A DNA stretch of 64,000 bases from [Erwinia] mediterraneensis (GCF_900604315.1 NZ_LR026978.1:2556325-2620324); one strand, 5' to 3'; shown: positions 18,950 to 29,924, counted from the first letter of the stretch. Notes: generated by a model from the sequence alone, not told the origin. Translations and numbers: made by a program.

Positions 18950-19860
18950 GATTCGGGCTTCCGGCGCTTGTCGTTCAGCAGTTCGCTGATGCCAGCCACC
19001 GCACCCAACAGGTTGCCCGCCTCCAGTGGCATCATTACCACCTTACTGCTGTCAGACTCACCAATTTTCTGCAGCGCATCGGTATATTTCTGCGCCACAA
19101 AGTAATTCACCGCCTGGATATCCCCTGCCGCAATTGCGTCGGAGACCATGCGGGTCGCGGTCGCCTCCGCCTCTGCCTGACGTTCACGCGCTTCAGCCAG
19201 TAAAAAGGCGGACTGGCGCTCGCCCTCTGCTTTAAGGATCTGCGACTGTTTTTCCCCTTCGGCGCGCAGAATCGCGGCCTGACGCACCCCTTCCGCCGTG
19301 AGAATATCGGCACGCTTGGTACGTTCGGCTTTCATCTGGGCGTTCATCGCGGCGATCAGCTCCTGCGGCGGTCGCACATCGCGGATTTCAATACGGGTGA
19401 TTTTGACCCCCCAGGGGTTGGTGGCTTCATCAACAATATGCAGCAGGCGGGTGTTAATGTTGTCGCGCTGGGAGAGCATCTCATCCAGCTCCATACCGCC
19501 GAGCACAGTACGGATATTGGTCATGGTAAGATTGATAATCGCCAGTTCGAGATTGCTGACTTCATAAGCTGCGCTGGCAGGATCGACCACCTGAATAAAA
19601 CAGACGGCATCAATGGTGACGTTGGCGTTGTCTTTGGAGATGACTTCCTGAGAGGGAATATCCAGCACCTGTTCCATCATATTAATCTTGCGACCAATAC
19701 GATCCATAAAGGGCACCACCAGACTCAGGCCGGGCTGGAGTGTGCGCGTATAGCGACCAAAACGCTCTACGGTCCACTGGTAGCCCTGCGGGACAATTTT
19801 CACCCCGGCCCAGACCACCACCAGTGCCAGGACAATAAGTACCGGAATCACAGTAATCAT
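18946..19860 (-). CDS. qmcA: SPFH/band-7 membrane protein QmcA
   Basis: A 304-aa stomatin/prohibitin-like protein with one N-terminal membrane anchor ([19 protein letters not shown]), then the SPFH domain ([19 protein letters not shown]) and a coiled-coil rich in Glu, Ala and Arg ([19 protein letters not shown]). E. coli QmcA is a multicopy suppressor of an ftsH htpX defect and forms large membrane-associated oligomers. GGAGG precedes the start at 19860. It is the first gene of a qmcA-ybbJ operon. Confidence 0.95.
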   Translation of the reverse strand: MITVIPVLIVLALVVVWAGVKIVPQGYQWTVERFGRYTRTLQPGLSLVVPFMDRIGRKINMMEQVLDIPSQEVISKDNANVTIDAVCFIQVVDPASAAYEVSNLELAIINLTMTNIRTVLGGMELDEMLSQRDNINTRLLHIVDEATNPWGVKITRIEIRDVRPPQELIAAMNAQMKAERTKRADILTAEGVRQAAILRAEGEKQSQILKAEGERQSAFLLAEARERQAEAEATATRMVSDAIAAGDIQAVNYFVAQKYTDALQKIGESDSSKVVMMPLEAGNLLGAVAGISELLNDKRRKPES

Positions 19861-19923
19861 ATAACCTCCAGACTGTCAGCTTGTCGGGCCGAGTCGCTTC
19901 GGCCCGTGGAAACCATCAGTAAC

Positions 19924-20781
19924 TCAGTAGAGCAGGGAGTAGAGCTGACGGCGATATTTACCCGCCAGCGCGTCACCGGTACCCAGCGCCGCCAGAATCT
20001 CCTGCATCATTTTACGTGCCTGACCCTCAGCGGCGTTGAGATCTTGCTTCAGGAAACCAAACAGCAGCTCCAGCGCCTCTTCGTTGCGGCCCACCTGATG
20101 CAGCTGCAGCGCCAGTTTTGTCGCCAGCCCGGCGTTACCGGCATCCTGCGCCAGCTGCGCCTGCAACTGCTGAATTTCCGGCGTATCGGCCGCCTGCTTA
20201 AGCAGGTCGATCTGCGCCATCAGGCCCTGGTAGCGGGTATCCTGATCCTGCAAGGGCACTACCTTTAACACCGCCTCCGCTTCATCGCTACGGTTCAGGC
20301 TAATCAGCGCTTCAGCCAGCAGAAAACCGATTTCACTGGTCTGATTGCTCAGCTGCCAGGCCTCTTTCAGCAACGGCAGGGCATCCAGCGGTTTGCCTTC
20401 CTGCATCAGGGCCATCGCCTGCTGCGCCTTCAGTTCTTCTTCACGCGGCAACACTTTTTCCAGCAGCGCGCGGATCGCCTCTTCCGGCTGCGGTCCCTGG
20501 AAGCCGTCAACCGGCTGACCGTTCTGGAACAGATAGACGGTAGGAATGGCGCGCAGGCCAAATTGCGCCGCCACCATCTGCTCTTTATCACAATCCAGTT
20601 TGGCCAGAATAAACTGCCCGGCATACTCCTGCGCCAGACGTTCCAGCACCGGCGTCAGCTGTTGACAATGCTGACTGCGGTCAGACCAGAAGTAGAACAG
20701 CACCGGCAGCTGCATGGACTGCTCCAGCGTCTGATGCAGGTTGGATTCATTAATGTCGATAATCGAAGCTTGTGGTGACAT
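19924..20781 (-). CDS. cnoX: Chaperedoxin CnoX (YbbN)
   Basis: Thioredoxin-like holdase that protects clients from oxidation and passes them to GroEL and DnaK. The 285-aa product has an N-terminal thioredoxin fold in which the active site is S-x-x-C ([14 protein letters not shown]), as in E. coli where it lacks reductase activity. Then come the cis-Pro loop ([19 protein letters not shown]) and four TPR-like repeats to [10 protein letters not shown]. The start at 20781 ([10 protein letters not shown]) matches the family; the 22-residue extension upstream is not homologous. Confidence 0.95.
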   Translation of the reverse strand: MSPQASIIDINESNLHQTLEQSMQLPVLFYFWSDRSQHCQQLTPVLERLAQEYAGQFILAKLDCDKEQMVAAQFGLRAIPTVYLFQNGQPVDGFQGPQPEEAIRALLEKVLPREEELKAQQAMALMQEGKPLDALPLLKEAWQLSNQTSEIGFLLAEALISLNRSDEAEAVLKVVPLQDQDTRYQGLMAQIDLLKQAADTPEIQQLQAQLAQDAGNAGLATKLALQLHQVGRNEEALELLFGFLKQDLNAAEGQARKMMQEILAALGTGDALAGKYRRQLYSLLY

Positions 20782-20861
20782 GAAGACGTCTCTTTCGCTG
20801 TAAATGTTCTGAGGATATGGGGATGAAGCCCGGCGCTTCAAGTTCAATTATGGCAATCTGC

Positions 20862-21635
20862 TTAATGGTTGCGCAAAATGCGATCCAGCATCCAGCCTGG
20901 CAGTAACCGTTTCAGCAGGCTGAGGCTGTGTGCGACCATCGTCACCGGATAGCGCAAACGCGGATGTTGACTCTCCAGCGCGTGACGCAGTTCAGGTAAA
21001 ATGGCTTCCGGCGGCAGGGTAAAGCGCGCAGCAATGGCCGGATTGCGCACCGGCTTCTCCTGTTCGCTCTGGGTCACATTCTCGGTGAAACGGGTGCGAA
21101 TTGGCCCCGGTTCGATCAGGCTGACGCGTATGCCGCTACTGTGCAGCTCCATACGCAGCGCATCGGACCAGGCTTCCAGCGCGTGTTTACTGGCGGCATA
21201 GGCGCCCCGGCCAGGCGTGGCGATCAGCCCCAGCACCGAACTGGTATTGATGATGCGTCCCTGTCCGCTGGCCCGCAGCGCGGGCAGCAAACGCATGGTC
21301 AGTTGATGAGTGCCGAAAAAGTTAGTAGCGAACTGCTGTTCCAGTTGCTGGCGTGACAGCGTAGACAGCGGGCCATAAAGGCCAAAACCGCCATTATTAA
21401 ACAGCGCGTAAAGGCGGTTACTGGTCAGGGCAATAACTTCATCGGCGGCCCGATCTACACTCTGCGCATCGTCCAGATCCAGCAAGATGCCGGTAAAACC
21501 GAGCTCGTTCATGCGCGTAACATCTGCTGGCTTACGGCAGGCTGCCAGGACGCGATAGCCGCGCGTCAGCAAATCCTGCGCCGCCACCAGGCCGATACCA
21601 CTGGAACAGCCGGTAATAAGAACGTTTTTTTGCAT
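20862..21635 (-). CDS. ybbO: Short-chain dehydrogenase YbbO
   Basis: NADP(H)-dependent oxidoreductase; E. coli YbbO reduces medium- and long-chain aldehydes. The 257-aa product has the Rossmann TGCSSGIG motif (residues 8-15), the NNGGFG segment, and the catalytic Ser-Tyr-Lys set (NTSSVLGLIATPGRGAYAASK with Y and K four residues apart). It begins at MQKNVLITG; the E. coli protein has about 12 extra N-terminal residues. It lies between cnoX and tesA in the conserved order. Confidence 0.93.
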   Translation of the reverse strand: MQKNVLITGCSSGIGLVAAQDLLTRGYRVLAACRKPADVTRMNELGFTGILLDLDDAQSVDRAADEVIALTSNRLYALFNNGGFGLYGPLSTLSRQQLEQQFATNFFGTHQLTMRLLPALRASGQGRIINTSSVLGLIATPGRGAYAASKHALEAWSDALRMELHSSGIRVSLIEPGPIRTRFTENVTQSEQEKPVRNPAIAARFTLPPEAILPELRHALESQHPRLRYPVTMVAHSLSLLKRLLPGWMLDRILRNH

Positions 21636-21666
21636 AACTTTACCTGTCAGATAGCACGACGATCCG

Positions 21667-22293
21667 TTACTCGTGTTTAACTAGCGGAGCCAGTGCCTGG
21701 TCCATGAGTGTGGCAATCCAGGGCTGGGCGGCGGGGGCGGGATGGATACCGTCCTGCTGCATCCACTCCGGCTTCTGATAAACCTGCTCCATAAAAAAGG
21801 GCACCAGCGGAATATCATATTGCTGAGCCAGTTTGGGATAGATATCGCTGAACGCCTCGGTATAACGGCGTCCATAATTAGCAGGCAGGCGAATCTGCAT
21901 CAGTAACGGTCTGGCGTTGGCCGCGCGTATACCGTCAATGATTTTGCGCAGATCCTGCTCAATAGTTTGCGGCGGAAAGCCGCGTAAACCATCATTACCG
22001 CCCAGTTCGATTAACACCCATTGCGGCTGATGCTGTTTTAATAACCCGGGCAACCGCGCCAGCCCCTGACCCACGGTATCGCCGCTGATGCTGGCGTTGA
22101 CCACCCGGGGCTGCTGCTGCCATTTTTTATCCAGCAGGTTCGGCCAGGCCTCCGTGGCCGCCATGCGATAACCTGCACTCAGGCTGTCGCCAAGCACCAT
22201 CAGTGTGTCCGCTGCGGCGAGACGCGAGACCAGTAAAAGCAAGAAAAACAGGAAGGGATAATGCCAGCGGAAAACATTGTTGAAGTTCATCAT
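21667..22293 (-). CDS. tesA: Periplasmic acyl-CoA thioesterase I / protease I / lysophospholipase L1
   Basis: SGNH hydrolase of the periplasm, 208 aa, the same length as E. coli TesA. A signal peptide (WHYPFLFFLLLLVSRLAAA) ends before ADTLMVLGDS. All four SGNH blocks are seen: GDSLSAG with the nucleophile Ser, the Gly of block II (SISGDTVGQG), GGNDGL with Asn, and DGIHP with Asp and His. The start at 22293 (MMNFNNVFRW) is that of E. coli. Its 5' end overlaps the divergent ybbA start by 33 bp, an arrangement conserved in relatives. Confidence 0.96.
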   Translation of the reverse strand: MMNFNNVFRWHYPFLFFLLLLVSRLAAADTLMVLGDSLSAGYRMAATEAWPNLLDKKWQQQPRVVNASISGDTVGQGLARLPGLLKQHQPQWVLIELGGNDGLRGFPPQTIEQDLRKIIDGIRAANARPLLMQIRLPANYGRRYTEAFSDIYPKLAQQYDIPLVPFFMEQVYQKPEWMQQDGIHPAPAAQPWIATLMDQALAPLVKHE

Positions 22294-22947
22294 CTTACTA
22301 AATCCGTCGGTCAGGGAGAGCATCAGTTGTCCATCCTTACCGGAGTTGAGCTGGTTGTCAAACCAGCACAGACCCTGGCGCTGATTGGCGAATCGGGTTC
22401 CGGGAAGTCGACCTTGCTGGGAATTCTGGCCGGGCTGGATGACGGCAGCAACGGAGAAGTCCATCTGATGGGGCAACCACTGCATCAGATGAATGAAGAG
22501 CAGCGGGCTGCTCTGCGCGCGCAACACGTGGGTTTCGTGTTTCAATCCTTTATGCTGGTACCGACGCTGAACGCGCTGGAAAATGTCCAGCTGCCTGCGC
22601 TGCTGCGTGGCGATAATGAGCGTCAGAGCCGTCAGCAGGCGAGTGCGCTTCTGACACAACTCGGCCTGGGGCAGCGCCTGCACCATCTCCCCGCCCAGCT
22701 TTCCGGCGGCGAACAGCAACGGGTCGCGCTGGCCCGGGCGTTTAATGGTCGCCCGAATCTGCTGTTTGCCGATGAACCGACCGGCAATCTGGATCGTAAA
22801 ACCGGCGATCGTATCGCCGATCTGCTGTTCTCGCTGAACCGTGATTTCGCCACCACACTGATTCTGGTGACCCATGATGAACAACTGGCGGCGCGCTGCG
22901 ATCGTCGGCTGCGTTTGCGTGACGGCAAACTACAGGAGGAAGCATGA
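22261..22947 (+). CDS. ybbA: ABC transporter ATP-binding protein YbbA
   Basis: A 228-aa ATPase of the LolD/MacB type. Walker A is GESGSGKST, the signature is LSGGEQQRVALARA, and Walker B is LLFADEPTGNLD followed by the H-loop THDEQ. It partners with the large permease encoded next (4-bp ATGA overlap). The substrate is not established; the operon with tesA in divergent overlap suggests a lipid or envelope-related role (inference). Confidence 0.94.
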   Translation: MPAENIVEVHHLTKSVGQGEHQLSILTGVELVVKPAQTLALIGESGSGKSTLLGILAGLDDGSNGEVHLMGQPLHQMNEEQRAALRAQHVGFVFQSFMLVPTLNALENVQLPALLRGDNERQSRQQASALLTQLGLGQRLHHLPAQLSGGEQQRVALARAFNGRPNLLFADEPTGNLDRKTGDRIADLLFSLNRDFATTLILVTHDEQLAARCDRRLRLRDGKLQEEA

Positions 22948-25361
22948 TCTGGCGCTGGTTCTGGCGCGAGTGGCGCTCGCCCTCGCTGCTGATTGTCTGG
23001 CTGGCGCTGACGCTGGCTGTGGCCTGCGTGCTGGCGCTGGGATCGATCAGCGATCGCATGGAGAAAGGGCTCAGCCAGCAGAGCCGCGATTTTATGGCGG
23101 GCGATCGCACCTTGCGCAGCAGTGCGCCGGTGCCGCCGCAGTGGCTGAGTCAGGCGCGCGAGGAGGGACTAACGGTCAGCAGCCAGCTCCGTTTTATGAC
23201 CATGACCTTTGCCGATCAGACGCCACAGCTGGCGGCGGTGAAAGCGGTGGACGATCGCTATCCGATGTTTGGCACCCTGCAGACCGATCCACCCGGCCTG
23301 AAGCCGCAGGCGGGCACGGTGCTGGCCGCGCCGCGACTGCTGGCGCTGCTGAATCTGAAAGCTGGTGATGCTATTGAGGTCGGCGATACCCGGCTGCAGA
23401 TTGCCGGTGCGGTGATTCAGGAGCCTGACGGCGGATTTAATCCGTTTCAGACCGCGCCACGCCTGATGATGAATCTGGCGGATGTCGGGAAGACCGGGGC
23501 GGTACAGCCCGGTAGCCGCCTCAGCTGGCACTATAAATTTTCCGGCAACCCGCAGCAGCTGGCGCGTTACGATCGCTGGATCGTTCCGCAGCTGAAAGCC
23601 GATCAGCGCTGGATCAGCGTGGAGAATTCTGAGGATGCGCTCGGCCGCTCTATGCAGCGGGCCCAGCAGTTTTTGCTGCTCTCCGCACTGCTGACCCTGA
23701 TGCTGGCGCTGGCGGCAGTAGCGGTAGCGATGAGTCACTACTGTCGCAGCCGCTACGACCTGGTGGCGGTACTGAAAACGCTCGGTGCGACGCGCACGGC
23801 TCTGCAGAAGCTGATCGTGGGTCAGTGGCTGGCCGTATTGCTGCTGGCGGCGCTCTGCGGCAGCGTGCTTGGGCTGGGATTTGAGGCGCTCCTGCTCGCG
23901 ATGCTGAAGCCGGTACTGCCCGCCAGCTTGCCCGCGGCCAGTTTCTGGCCCTGGCTGTGGGCGCTGGGATCGCTGTTTGTGATTTCGCTGCTGGTGGGGC
24001 TGCGGCCTTATCGCCTGTTGCTGGCGACCCAGCCGCTGCGCGTATTGAGGCGTGATGTGGTGGCGCGCGTCTGGCCATTAAAATTTTATCTGCCGCTGAT
24101 GGCGGGGCTGGTGGTGGTGTTGCTGGCGCTGCTGGTGGGCGGCAGCAAACTGCTCTGGGCGTTGTTGGCCGGGGTCGTGATGCTGGCGCTGCTGCTGGCG
24201 CTGCTTGGCTGGGGGACATTACTGCTGTTGCGTCGCCTGGTGATAAAAAATCTGGCGCTGCGGCTGGCCATTAACCGACTGTTGCGCCAGCCCTGGATGA
24301 CGCTGAGCCAGCTCTCCACTTTTTCCCTGTCGTTTATGTTGCTGGCATTGCTGCTGGTGCTGCGCGGCGATCTGCTCGACCGCTGGCAACAACAGCTGCC
24401 GCCCGACAGCCCTAACTATTTCCTGCTGAATATCACGCAGGAGCAAGTGCCGCAGGTACGCAGTTTCCTTGCTGAACATCAGATTAAAACGGAAACTTTC
24501 TATCCGATTGCGCGCGTGCGCCTGACAGAAATCAACGGGAAAGAGGCCGATCCGAAGCAGGATAATGCGCTAAATCGCGAGCTGAACCTCACCTGGCAGG
24601 CGGAACGCCCGGATCACAATCCGCTCACCGCAGGCCGCTGGCCGCCGCAAGCGGGTGAAGTCTCGATGGAGGAAGAGCTGGCGGGACGGCTGGGCGTGAC
24701 GCTCGGCGATACACTGACTTTTACTGGCGATACGCAGCAGTTTACGGCCAGAATCAGCAGTCTGCGTAAGGTGGACTGGGAGAGCCTGCGACCCAATTTC
24801 TTCTTTATTTTTCCCCCTGGCGCGCTCGATGCACAGCCGCAAACCTGGCTGACCAGCTTCCGCATGGAGCATAACCCGACGCTGCTGGCCCAGCTGAACC
24901 GCCAGTTTCCGACTCTGAGCCTGCTGGATATTGGCAGTATGATGCGCCAGATTGGCCAGGTGCTGGCGCAGGTGAGCCAGGCGCTGGAGATTATGGTGGT
25001 GCTGGTGACCCTGTGCGGAGGCCTGTTGCTGCTGGCGCAGATTCAGGTGGGGATGCGCCAGCGACATCAGGAACTGATGGTGTACCGCACGCTGGGGGCC
25101 AGCAAGCGCCTGTTGCGTACCACGCTCTGGTGTGAGTTTGCGCTGATTGGCGTGGTGGCAGGTGTGGCGGCGGCGATGGGGGCAGAGGCTGCGCTCTGGG
25201 GCCTGCAGCGCAAAATATTTGATTTCCCCTGGCAGCCCGACTGGCAACTCTGGCTGGCGCTGCCGCTGACCGGCGCGCTGCTGCTGTCGTTCTGCGGCGG
25301 CTGGCTGGGCGTCAGGTTGCTGAAGGGCCAGGCGCTGTTCCGCCGTTTCGAAGCGGCATAA
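22944..25361 (+). CDS. ybbP: ABC transporter permease YbbP (FtsX-like)
   Basis: An 805-aa inner-membrane protein. It has one N-terminal helix, a large periplasmic MacB-like region, and then about nine further helices in two FtsX-like blocks (around residues 240-480 and 680-800) with a second periplasmic domain between them. This double-FtsX layout is typical of YbbP/LolCE-type mechanotransmission transporters. It overlaps ybbA by 4 bp and is followed by a strong terminator. Substrate unknown. Confidence 0.94.
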   Translation: MIWRWFWREWRSPSLLIVWLALTLAVACVLALGSISDRMEKGLSQQSRDFMAGDRTLRSSAPVPPQWLSQAREEGLTVSSQLRFMTMTFADQTPQLAAVKAVDDRYPMFGTLQTDPPGLKPQAGTVLAAPRLLALLNLKAGDAIEVGDTRLQIAGAVIQEPDGGFNPFQTAPRLMMNLADVGKTGAVQPGSRLSWHYKFSGNPQQLARYDRWIVPQLKADQRWISVENSEDALGRSMQRAQQFLLLSALLTLMLALAAVAVAMSHYCRSRYDLVAVLKTLGATRTALQKLIVGQWLAVLLLAALCGSVLGLGFEALLLAMLKPVLPASLPAASFWPWLWALGSLFVISLLVGLRPYRLLLATQPLRVLRRDVVARVWPLKFYLPLMAGLVVVLLALLVGGSKLLWALLAGVVMLALLLALLGWGTLLLLRRLVIKNLALRLAINRLLRQPWMTLSQLSTFSLSFMLLALLLVLRGDLLDRWQQQLPPDSPNYFLLNITQEQVPQVRSFLAEHQIKTETFYPIARVRLTEINGKEADPKQDNALNRELNLTWQAERPDHNPLTAGRWPPQAGEVSMEEELAGRLGVTLGDTLTFTGDTQQFTARISSLRKVDWESLRPNFFFIFPPGALDAQPQTWLTSFRMEHNPTLLAQLNRQFPTLSLLDIGSMMRQIGQVLAQVSQALEIMVVLVTLCGGLLLLAQIQVGMRQRHQELMVYRTLGASKRLLRTTLWCEFALIGVVAGVAAAMGAEAALWGLQRKIFDFPWQPDWQLWLALPLTGALLLSFCGGWLGVRLLKGQALFRRFEAA

Positions 25362-25387
25362 AAAAAGCGGGGCTGGCCCCGCTTTTT
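25361..25387. terminator. Bidirectional terminator between ybbP and purK
   Basis: GCGGGGCTGGCCCCGC (25367-25382) flanked by A6 on the left and T5 on the right, so it can act on both convergent transcripts. Confidence 0.92.
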
Positions 25388-25403
25388 GTACTTTTGCGCT
25401 GAG

Positions 25404-26468
25404 TTACAGCTTAGCAAGGGCCCAATCGATGCCGCTGGCGTATTCCGCTGGCAGCAGCGGCACCAGCGCCTGCAGGGCGGCTTTCAGACGCGTGCTGTCG
25501 CTGTCGCTGAGGTTAAGATGGCCTACCTTGCGTCCTGGCCGCACCTCTTTTTCATACCAGTGCAGATGCACCAGCGGCTGCTGTAGCCATTCGAGGTTCA
25601 CTGCCGTGCCGATTAGATTGATCATCACCGCAGGCGCTATCACCACCGGCTGTGGCAGCGGCAGATCCAGAATGGCGCGCAGATGCAGTTCAAACTGGCT
25701 GATGGAAGCGCCGTTTTGCGTCCAGTGGCCGCTGTTATGAACACGCGGGGCCAGTTCGTTAATCAGCAGGCCTTCCGGCGTGACAAAACACTCCATTGCC
25801 ATCACGCCGACGTAATTCAGTTCATGCATAATGGCGCTGAGCATCTGCTCCGCCTGGCATTGCTGCGCGGGATCGGCCTGCGGGAACGCCACGCTGGTAC
25901 GCAGGATCCCCTCCTGATGCAGATTGTGCGTAAGCGGATAGAACACCGTCGTGCCGTCATGCGCGCGCGCACCGACCAGCGACACTTCACCGGAAAAGTT
26001 AATGCCTTGCTCAACGATGCACTCGCCGTAGCACTCGGCCGGCAGCGCGTCGGTCTCATGGGCGCGTAAGCGCCACTGACCGCGGCCGTCATAGCCGCCG
26101 GTACGGCGTTTGACAATCGCCAGTTCACCGAGACGGGCAAACACCTGCGGCCATTCGCTGGCGGCAGCGAGCAGCTGCCAGGGGGCGGTGGCGAGGTTCA
26201 GCTGATCGAGCAGCTGTTTTTGCGTCAGACGATCTGCCAGACGCGGAAAAATGTCGCGATTCACAAACGCCGGATGACGCGCCAGTTCACGCGTCAGGGC
26301 TGTTTCCGGCCAGCGTTCAATTTCGGCGGTAACCACGCTCTGGGCGATGGGCAGGGCTTCCGGCTCAGCATCCAGGCCTACCGGATAGACGGCAATCCCC
26401 AGCGGCTCGCCCGCCTGACGCAGCATACGGCCCAGCTGACCGTTTCCTAATACGCAAACCGGCTTCAT
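25404..26468 (-). CDS. purK: N5-carboxyaminoimidazole ribonucleotide synthase
   Basis: ATP-grasp enzyme that converts AIR, bicarbonate and ATP to N5-CAIR in purine synthesis. The 354-aa product begins [20 protein letters not shown] and has the ATP-grasp segments [14 protein letters not shown] and [11 protein letters not shown], plus [14 protein letters not shown]. It overlaps the end of purE by 4 bp (ATGA), giving translational coupling, as in E. coli. Confidence 0.97.
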   Translation of the reverse strand: MKPVCVLGNGQLGRMLRQAGEPLGIAVYPVGLDAEPEALPIAQSVVTAEIERWPETALTRELARHPAFVNRDIFPRLADRLTQKQLLDQLNLATAPWQLLAAASEWPQVFARLGELAIVKRRTGGYDGRGQWRLRAHETDALPAECYGECIVEQGINFSGEVSLVGARAHDGTTVFYPLTHNLHQEGILRTSVAFPQADPAQQCQAEQMLSAIMHELNYVGVMAMECFVTPEGLLINELAPRVHNSGHWTQNGASISQFELHLRAILDLPLPQPVVIAPAVMINLIGTAVNLEWLQQPLVHLHWYEKEVRPGRKVGHLNLSDSDSTRLKAALQALVPLLPAEYASGIDWALAKL

Positions 26469-26974
26469 GCTTCCTCCCGCGGATCCGGGTTATTCAGCAC
26501 GTCGTCAGTCTGGCTCTGACGCCAGGCCGCCAGACGGCTGGCGAGCTCGGGATCGTGCAGCGCCAGGATCTGCGCTGCCAGCAGGCCGGCGTTTGCCGCC
26601 CCCGCTTTGCCAATCGCCAGGGTGCCTACCGGAATCCCGCGCGGCATCTGTACGATGGAGTAGAGGCTGTCGACACCGCTCAGTGCCGCGCTCTGGACCG
26701 GTACGCCCAGTACCGGCACCAGGGTTTTGGCGGCCAGCATGCCGGGCAGATGCGCCGCGCCGCCAGCACCGGCGATAATCACCTGAAAGCCGTTCTGCGC
26801 CGCCGTTTCGGCAAAGCTGAACAGTTTATCGGGGGTGCGGTGCGCAGAAACCACTTCAACGTGAAACGGCACCTCGAGGCTGGTGAGGATTTCCGCAGCG
26901 AACTGCATGGTAGCCCAGTCACTTTTAGAACCCATAACAATAGCGATGCGGACCGGGGCGGCGTTGGATGACAT
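26465..26974 (-). CDS. purE: N5-CAIR mutase
   Basis: Moves the carboxyl group of N5-CAIR to give CAIR. The 169-aa length equals that of E. coli PurE; the active-site stretches [18 protein letters not shown] and [11 protein letters not shown] are intact. The start at 26974 (MSSNAAPVR) is the family start; an upstream in-frame extension reaches into the promoter region. First gene of purEK, with a PurR box upstream. Confidence 0.97.
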   Translation of the reverse strand: MSSNAAPVRIAIVMGSKSDWATMQFAAEILTSLEVPFHVEVVSAHRTPDKLFSFAETAAQNGFQVIIAGAGGAAHLPGMLAAKTLVPVLGVPVQSAALSGVDSLYSIVQMPRGIPVGTLAIGKAGAANAGLLAAQILALHDPELASRLAAWRQSQTDDVLNNPDPREEA

Positions 26975-27058
26975 GCGGTCAACTCCTGTGAATAGACAAA
27001 CGAACCTGGCCGGGCGGGCAGGTGAAGAGGGCACAGAGGATAGCATGAGACGCCAGCG

Positions 27059-27074
27059 AGGAAAACGGTTGCGT
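27059..27074 (-). promoter_or_regulatory. PurR operator of purEK
   Basis: ACGCAACCGTTTTCCT on the minus strand matches the PurR box ACGCAAACGTTTTCGT at 14 of 16 positions. It lies about 85 bp before purE. Its distal half is also one arm of a 10-bp inverted repeat with 27088-27097. Confidence 0.8.
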
Positions 27075-27103
27075 CACCGCTACAGGGCCGTTTTCCTGCA
27101 CAT

Positions 27104-27820
27104 TCAGAAGTCGAAATCGATCAGGGTTACGCCGCTGGCGTCGAGCTGGATCATCGAGCCGCGTGTATGCCAGGCGCCCAGTACCGCACGGCGGGCGGGA
27201 CGATTCTGCACTTTCAGGTCGTGTATCGCGGGCCGGTGCGTGTGGCCGTGGATCAGCAATTGCACCTGCTGGCGTGTCATCGCCGCTTCTACCGCCGCCT
27301 GATTGACATCCATAATGCTTAATGACTTATGCTGGTTCGATTGCTGGCTACCGGCGCGCATGCGCAGGGCAACGCGTTTGCGGATAAACAGCGGCAGGGA
27401 AAGAAACAGTTTCTGCAGCCAGCGCTGGTGGACCTTCGCGCGAAAACGTTGATAGCCCTGATCGTCGGTGCAGAGCGTATCGCCATGCATAATCAGCACC
27501 CGCTGTCCGTAGCGCTCCACAATCTGCTCTTCCGGCAGCAGCGTCATGCCGCAGGCCGCAGCAAATGCATGGCCCAGTAAAAAGTCGCGGTTGCCATGAA
27601 TAAAGAAGACGGGAACCGGCAGGGCTTTCAGCGCGGCAGCGATCTGCTGATGCAGCGGATTGGGATCGTCATCGCCGATCCAGGCCTCAAACAGGTCGCC
27701 AAGGATATAGAGCGCATCACAGTGGTGCGCTTCCCGCTGTAAAAAACGCAGAAAACCGGCAGTGATTGCCGGTTCTTCCTGGCACAGATGTAAATCTGCG
27801 ATAAACAGCGTGCGCGACAT
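27104..27820 (-). CDS. lpxH: UDP-2,3-diacylglucosamine diphosphatase LpxH
   Basis: Calcineurin-like phosphoesterase of lipid A synthesis that cleaves UDP-2,3-diacylglucosamine to lipid X and UMP. The 238-aa product has the metal motifs [33 protein letters not shown] and HGHTHRP. It follows ppiB with the TAATG stop/start overlap at 27820, so the two are probably co-transcribed. Confidence 0.96.
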   Translation of the reverse strand: MSRTLFIADLHLCQEEPAITAGFLRFLQREAHHCDALYILGDLFEAWIGDDDPNPLHQQIAAALKALPVPVFFIHGNRDFLLGHAFAAACGMTLLPEEQIVERYGQRVLIMHGDTLCTDDQGYQRFRAKVHQRWLQKLFLSLPLFIRKRVALRMRAGSQQSNQHKSLSIMDVNQAAVEAAMTRQQVQLLIHGHTHRPAIHDLKVQNRPARRAVLGAWHTRGSMIQLDASGVTLIDFDF

Positions 27821-28314
27821 TACTCGCTGACGGTCACTTTCTGAATGACGACGTCTTCTTTCGGCACGTCCTGATGCATACCGCTGCGGCCGGTGGCAAC
27901 CGCTTTGATTTTATCAACCACGTCCATGCCTTCGACCACTTCAGCGAATACGCAGTAGCCCCAGCCCTGCAGACTTTCGTCACGGAAGTTCAGGAAGTCG
28001 TTATCCGCTACGTTGATGAAAAACTGGGCGGTAGCGGAGTGCGGTGCAGAGGTACGCGCCATCGCCAGGGTGCCACGGGTGTTTTTCAGACCGTTGTTTG
28101 CTTCGTTACGGATCTCTTCTTTGGTGGCTTTCTGTTTCATGCCAGGCTCAAAGCCGCCGCCCTGAATCATAAAACCGTTAATCACACGGTGGAAAATGGT
28201 GTTGTCGTAAAAGCCTTCGCGGCAGTAATCCAGAAAGTTTTTCACGGTAGCAGGCGCTTTATCATCAAAGGTTTTGATGACGATATCGCCGTGGTTTGTC
28301 TGGAAGGTAACCAT
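27820..28314 (-). CDS. ppiB: Cytoplasmic peptidyl-prolyl cis-trans isomerase B (cyclophilin)
   Basis: Cyclophilin that catalyses Xaa-Pro isomerisation in the cytosol. 164 aa, no signal peptide. Core motifs are [15 protein letters not shown] (catalytic Arg), [16 protein letters not shown] and [16 protein letters not shown]. It is divergent from cysS, as in E. coli, and overlaps lpxH by one base. Confidence 0.96.
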   Translation of the reverse strand: MVTFQTNHGDIVIKTFDDKAPATVKNFLDYCREGFYDNTIFHRVINGFMIQGGGFEPGMKQKATKEEIRNEANNGLKNTRGTLAMARTSAPHSATAQFFINVADNDFLNFRDESLQGWGYCVFAEVVEGMDVVDKIKAVATGRSGMHQDVPKEDVVIQKVTVSE

Positions 28315-28531
28315 ATTCTCGTCCTGTAAAAGGGGTTGTCAGTGTTGTGGACCGCGCCGAAAGGAGAGCGGGCCATTTTACAGAGGCACTTATATCATAA
28401 TTTCTGATGATGCGTCAGCAAGGCAGCGGCTGTTGGCTTGCTTTGCGTCGCGCGAGCGGGAAAAATACGGCACAATAATCAGACCATCTGAAAATAAGCG
28501 TAACCCGCACACGTCTAAACGGAATCGTTCA

Positions 28532-29917
28532 ATGCTAAAGATTTATAACACGCTGAGTCGCCAGAAAGAGGAATTTAAACCTATCCATGCCGGTGAGATT
28601 GGTATGTACGTGTGCGGCATCACGGTGTACGACCTCTGTCATATTGGCCACGGGCGTACCTTTGTGGCTTTCGACGTGGTCGCGCGCTATCTGCGCTACT
28701 GCGGTTATCGGCTGAAATATGTGCGTAACATCACCGATATTGATGACAAAATCATTAAACGTGCCAGTGAGAATGGCGAGAGCATTGAAACCCTGACCAA
28801 TCGTATGATTGGTGAAATGCATAACGACTTTGCGGCGCTGAATATCCTGCCGCCCGATCTGGAACCGCGCGCTACGCGCCATATCAGCGAAATTATCGAG
28901 CTGGTGAACAAACTGCTCGATCGCGGACACGCCTACGTGGCGGAGAACGGCGATGTAATGTTTGATGTGGCAAGTGACGCCGATTATGGCCTGCTGTCCC
29001 GCCAGGATCTGGAACAGCTGCAGGCTGGCGCGCGCGTCGAAGTAACTGAAGCAAAACGTAATCCCATGGACTTCGTGCTGTGGAAAATGTCCAAAGCGGA
29101 AGAGCCCGCATGGTCTTCGCCCTGGGGCAATGGCCGACCGGGTTGGCATATCGAATGTTCTGCCATGAACTGCAAACAGCTGGGCGAACATTTTGACATT
29201 CACGGCGGCGGCTCAGATCTGATGTTCCCGCATCATGAAAATGAGATCGCGCAGTCCACCTGCGCGCATGACGGCCCGTACGTTAACTACTGGATGCACT
29301 CCGGGATGGTGATGGTTGACCGCGAGAAGATGTCAAAATCGCTGGGTAACTTCTTCACCGTGCGCGACGTGCTACAGCACTATGATGCGGAAACCGTGCG
29401 CTATTTCCTGATGTCCGGTCACTATCGTAGCCAGTTGAACTACGGTGAAGACAACCTGAACCAGGCGCGTGCGGCGCTGGAGCGTCTTTACACCGCGCTG
29501 CGTCATACTGACCGCGATGTACAGGCGGCAGGGGGAGAGGAGTTTGAGGTCCGTTTCCGCGCCGCGATGGATGATGACTTCAACACGCCGGAAGCCTATT
29601 CAGTGCTGTTTGATATGGCGCGTGAAGTGAATCGTCTGAAGAGTGTTGACAGTGCGGTGGCGAATGGGCTGGCGGCGAAATTGCGTCAGCTGGGCGAGGT
29701 GCTGGGCATTCTGCAACAGGATCCGGAACAGTTCCTGCAGAGCGGCGCGCAGGCCAGCGATGATGAAGTGCAGGTGATCGAAGCGTTGATCCAGCAGCGT
29801 CTGGATGCGCGTAAAGCGAAAGACTGGGCGGCGGCGGATGCGGCGCGTGACCGTCTTAACGAGATGGGGATTGTGCTGGAAGATGGTGCGCAGGGCACCA
29901 CCTGGCGTCGTAAGTAA
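28532..29917 (+). CDS. cysS: Cysteinyl-tRNA synthetase
   Basis: Class I aminoacyl-tRNA synthetase, 461 aa as in E. coli. It has the zinc ligand Cys in [18 protein letters not shown], which also contains the HIGH signature. A second block is GWHIECSAM, then [14 protein letters not shown], and the KMSKS loop ([11 protein letters not shown]). The start at 28532 ([11 protein letters not shown]) is the family start; a long in-frame extension upstream overlaps the divergent ppiB promoter region and is not coding. A terminator follows. Confidence 0.98.
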   Translation: MLKIYNTLSRQKEEFKPIHAGEIGMYVCGITVYDLCHIGHGRTFVAFDVVARYLRYCGYRLKYVRNITDIDDKIIKRASENGESIETLTNRMIGEMHNDFAALNILPPDLEPRATRHISEIIELVNKLLDRGHAYVAENGDVMFDVASDADYGLLSRQDLEQLQAGARVEVTEAKRNPMDFVLWKMSKAEEPAWSSPWGNGRPGWHIECSAMNCKQLGEHFDIHGGGSDLMFPHHENEIAQSTCAHDGPYVNYWMHSGMVMVDREKMSKSLGNFFTVRDVLQHYDAETVRYFLMSGHYRSQLNYGEDNLNQARAALERLYTALRHTDRDVQAAGGEEFEVRFRAAMDDDFNTPEAYSVLFDMAREVNRLKSVDSAVANGLAAKLRQLGEVLGILQQDPEQFLQSGAQASDDEVQVIEALIQQRLDARKAKDWAAADAARDRLNEMGIVLEDGAQGTTWRRK

Positions 29918-29924
29918 TAACGCC

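Noticed and set aside
21667-22884. 405-codon frame covering tesA
   Set aside because: The part before 22293 is antisense to ybbA; the true tesA start is MMNFNNVF at 22293.
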